Origin: Myxococcales bacterium
Lineage (GTDB): Bacteria; Myxococcota; Polyangia; Fen-1088
Length of the DNA: 5,617 bases
Reading direction: 5' to 3'
Assembly: GCA_003159055.1 (NCBI GenBank)
Contig: PMLH01000518.1
Coordinates: 9,622 to 15,238, forward strand
Under the pieces are notes generated by a model that was not told the origin of the DNA, did not search any database, and worked only from the letters and a program-made list of their open reading frames with translations. Below, one piece after another: positions 5,271-5,617 of the stretch (the first letter of the stretch is position 1; each line of letters starts with the position of its first letter). The translations under genes were made by a program, and so were the position numbers.

Positions 5271-5307
5271 AAAAAAAGGGGCCGCTGTCCGGATCGGACT
5301 GCGGCCC
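5271..5307 (-). terminator. Rho-independent terminator of metK
   Basis: GGGCCGC (5279-5285) pairs with GCGGCCC (5301-5307). After a T-T mismatch, GTCCG (5287-5291) pairs with CGGAC (5295-5299) around the loop GAT. Read on the minus strand the hairpin is followed by TTTTTTT (complement of 5271-5277). It starts 21 bases beyond the metK stop codon, as expected for an intrinsic terminator. Confidence 0.9.
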
Positions 5308-5328
5308 TGTCTCGATCGTGGCGGTTGG

Positions 5329-5617
5329 CTACGCCGCCGACTTGCCCACGAGCTTTGCGACGGTGGTTGCGCCGGCGGCTGAACGAAGCGCTGCGGCCTT
5401 GTTGGTGCGCTCCCAGGTGAACTCCTTGTCGGAACGTCCAAAATGCCCGTAGGCGGCGGTGTTCCGGAAGATTGGGCGGCGGAGGTTCAGCTCTTGGATG
5501 AGCGCACCGGGACGGGCGTCGAAGGTCTCCGATACCAGCTGCGAGAGGCGGTCGCTCGACAGCGCACCGGTGCCGAAGGTCTCGACCAGCAGTGAAACCG
5601 GCTTGGCCACGCCGATG
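5329..5617 (-). CDS. metK: S-adenosylmethionine synthase, C-terminal part (cut by window end)
   Basis: MetK makes S-adenosylmethionine from ATP and methionine in the cytoplasm; the enzyme works as a tetramer. Only the last 95 codons are inside the window. They match the C-terminal domain of the family clearly: [17 protein letters not shown] at the window edge, then [19 protein letters not shown] and HFGR, then [17 protein letters not shown]. The corresponding E. coli segment has [22 protein letters not shown] and WEKTDKA. A short Ala/Lys extension ([13 protein letters not shown]) follows the family's usual end. The stop is TAG on the minus strand (5329-5331). The gene's start, promoter and any SAM-responsive leader lie outside the window. 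It converges with the lipoprotein gene across a 188-base region and shows no functional link to it. Confidence 0.96.
   Translation of the reverse strand, partial: IGVAKPVSLLVETFGTGALSSDRLSQLVSETFDARPGALIQELNLRRPIFRNTAAYGHFGRSDKEFTWERTNKAAALRSAAGATTVAKLVGKSAA

Noticed and set aside
4417..5272. Two long minus-strand frames over the lipoprotein gene, one Pro-rich
   Set aside because: The Pro-rich pattern is just the complement of Gly codons in the repeats, and the other mirrors the GTCGAG-type Asp repeats. One frame also runs through the terminator. No start signals support either.

Overview
The window looks like a GC-rich Gram-negative chromosome, and the best guess is a myxobacterium-like member of the Myxococcota (Deltaproteobacteria in the older sense). 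This rests on three things seen in the sequence: strong G/C third-position use, a MerR-type regulator fused to TPR repeats, and an outer-membrane-type lipoprotein whose mature part is almost entirely Gly-rich repeats and Asp-rich low complexity. That lipoprotein style is common in myxobacteria. No 16S or other phylogenetic marker is present, and the assignment is inference. The last gene, metK, is the best piece for placing the organism.

Layout. (1) 27-1432, plus strand: a two-gene unit made of an unrecognised 155-residue protein and a 312-residue MerR-HTH/TPR protein. They overlap by one base (TGATG), so translation is probably coupled. (2) 1433-1522: a short gap with a weak hairpin and a plausible sigma-70 promoter that lies almost on top of the next start codon. 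(3) 1523-4323, plus strand: a second two-gene unit. Its first frame encodes a GIY-YIG nuclease domain that runs without a stop into a signal-peptide-like segment and an FGE-sulfatase (SUMF1) domain. It overlaps by four bases (ATGA) a D-alanyl-D-alanine carboxypeptidase/endopeptidase of the PBP4 (S13) family with all three active-site motifs. (4) 4324-4456: an intergenic region with a candidate promoter and a clear ribosome binding site. (5) 4457-5140, plus strand: the repeat-rich acidic lipoprotein. (6) 5141-5328: a convergent intergenic region with two strong terminator hairpins and a further stem-loop. (7) 5329-5617, minus strand: the 3' end of metK (S-adenosylmethionine synthase), cut by the window edge.

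How the genes fit together. Apart from metK, which is housekeeping, the second unit and the lipoprotein point to the cell envelope: an exported SUMF1-type protein, a periplasmic peptidoglycan hydrolase and a lipoprotein. The MerR-TPR pair may be regulatory, but no target site could be identified. The most unusual feature is the GIY-YIG/SUMF1 junction. The last conserved segment of the nuclease domain doubles as the basic n-region of the signal peptide, with an in-frame ATG exactly where an independent SUMF1 protein would start. No mobile element, CRISPR array, tRNA or rRNA was seen.
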